Part shown: in pieces, positions 5,308 to 5,310 of the stretch
Layout: each line of letters starts with the position of its first letter
Position numbering within the stretch: the stretch's first letter is position 1
DNA from: Bacillota bacterium
GTDB lineage: Bacteria > Bacillota > Clostridia > Oscillospirales > Oscillospiraceae
NCBI GenBank assembly: GCA_023406225.1
Contig: JAEXWS010000088.1
Coordinates: forward strand, 1-5,310
Length of the DNA: 5,310 nucleotides
Direction of reading: 5' to 3'
Program-made: the position numbers and the translations under genes
Notes under the pieces: model-generated
Database searches by the model: none
Seen by the model: only the letters and a program-made list of their open reading frames with translations
Told to the model about the DNA's origin: nothing

Positions 5308-5310
5308 GCC

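Noticed and set aside
1..5310. A CRISPR array, transposon, phage module or multi-gene defence system
   Set aside because: No spaced direct repeats, transposase, integrase, phage structural genes or nuclease-effector combination can be seen. A lone DUF5131 gene is not enough to call a system.

Overview
The window looks like chromosomal DNA of a high-GC, Gram-positive gut-type Clostridia (Oscillospiraceae, Flavonifractor/Lawsonibacter-like). This is inferred from strong AGGAGG ribosome binding sites, very GC-rich coding sequence (45 to 49 of 60 bases in hand-counted samples of three genes) and the protein families present. No species can be named from the sequence alone.

Layout: (1) 1-411, plus strand: the C-terminal end of an ABC-F ATPase of the Lsa/CplR-like ribosome-protection type, cut by the left edge. 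(2) 404-1294, minus: a ten-helix EamA/DMT-family transporter whose stop region overlaps the ABC-F end tail to tail by 8 bp. (3) 1362-2084, minus: a DUF5131 (phage Gp37/Gp68-like) protein with a radical-SAM-like three-cysteine motif and clearly lower GC than its neighbours, starting at GTG. (4) 2115-2151: a perfect 15-bp hairpin just after the next gene upstream. (5) 2168-2452 and 2456-3367, minus: a small ABM-fold monooxygenase-like protein and an RluA-family pseudouridine synthase, 3 bp apart and probably translationally coupled. (6) 3368-3482: a divergent promoter region. (7) 3483-5261, plus: a complete Uup/YfmR-type ABC-F ATPase, followed by a probable terminator at the right edge.

Three genes have translation-related roles by family: two ABC-F ribosome-associated ATPases and an RNA pseudouridine synthase. 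The other three (transporter, DUF5131, ABM) have no visible functional link to them. The four minus-strand genes run co-directionally, but a hairpin and a candidate internal promoter suggest at least two or three transcription units. I see no tRNA, rRNA, CRISPR array, insertion sequence or clear defence system, and no gene-free stretch over 300 bases. The most interesting points are the low-GC, lone DUF5131 gene, the hairpin that leaves it no room for a promoter of its own, and palindromes lying over two candidate promoters. I do not see convincing evidence of a new multi-gene system.
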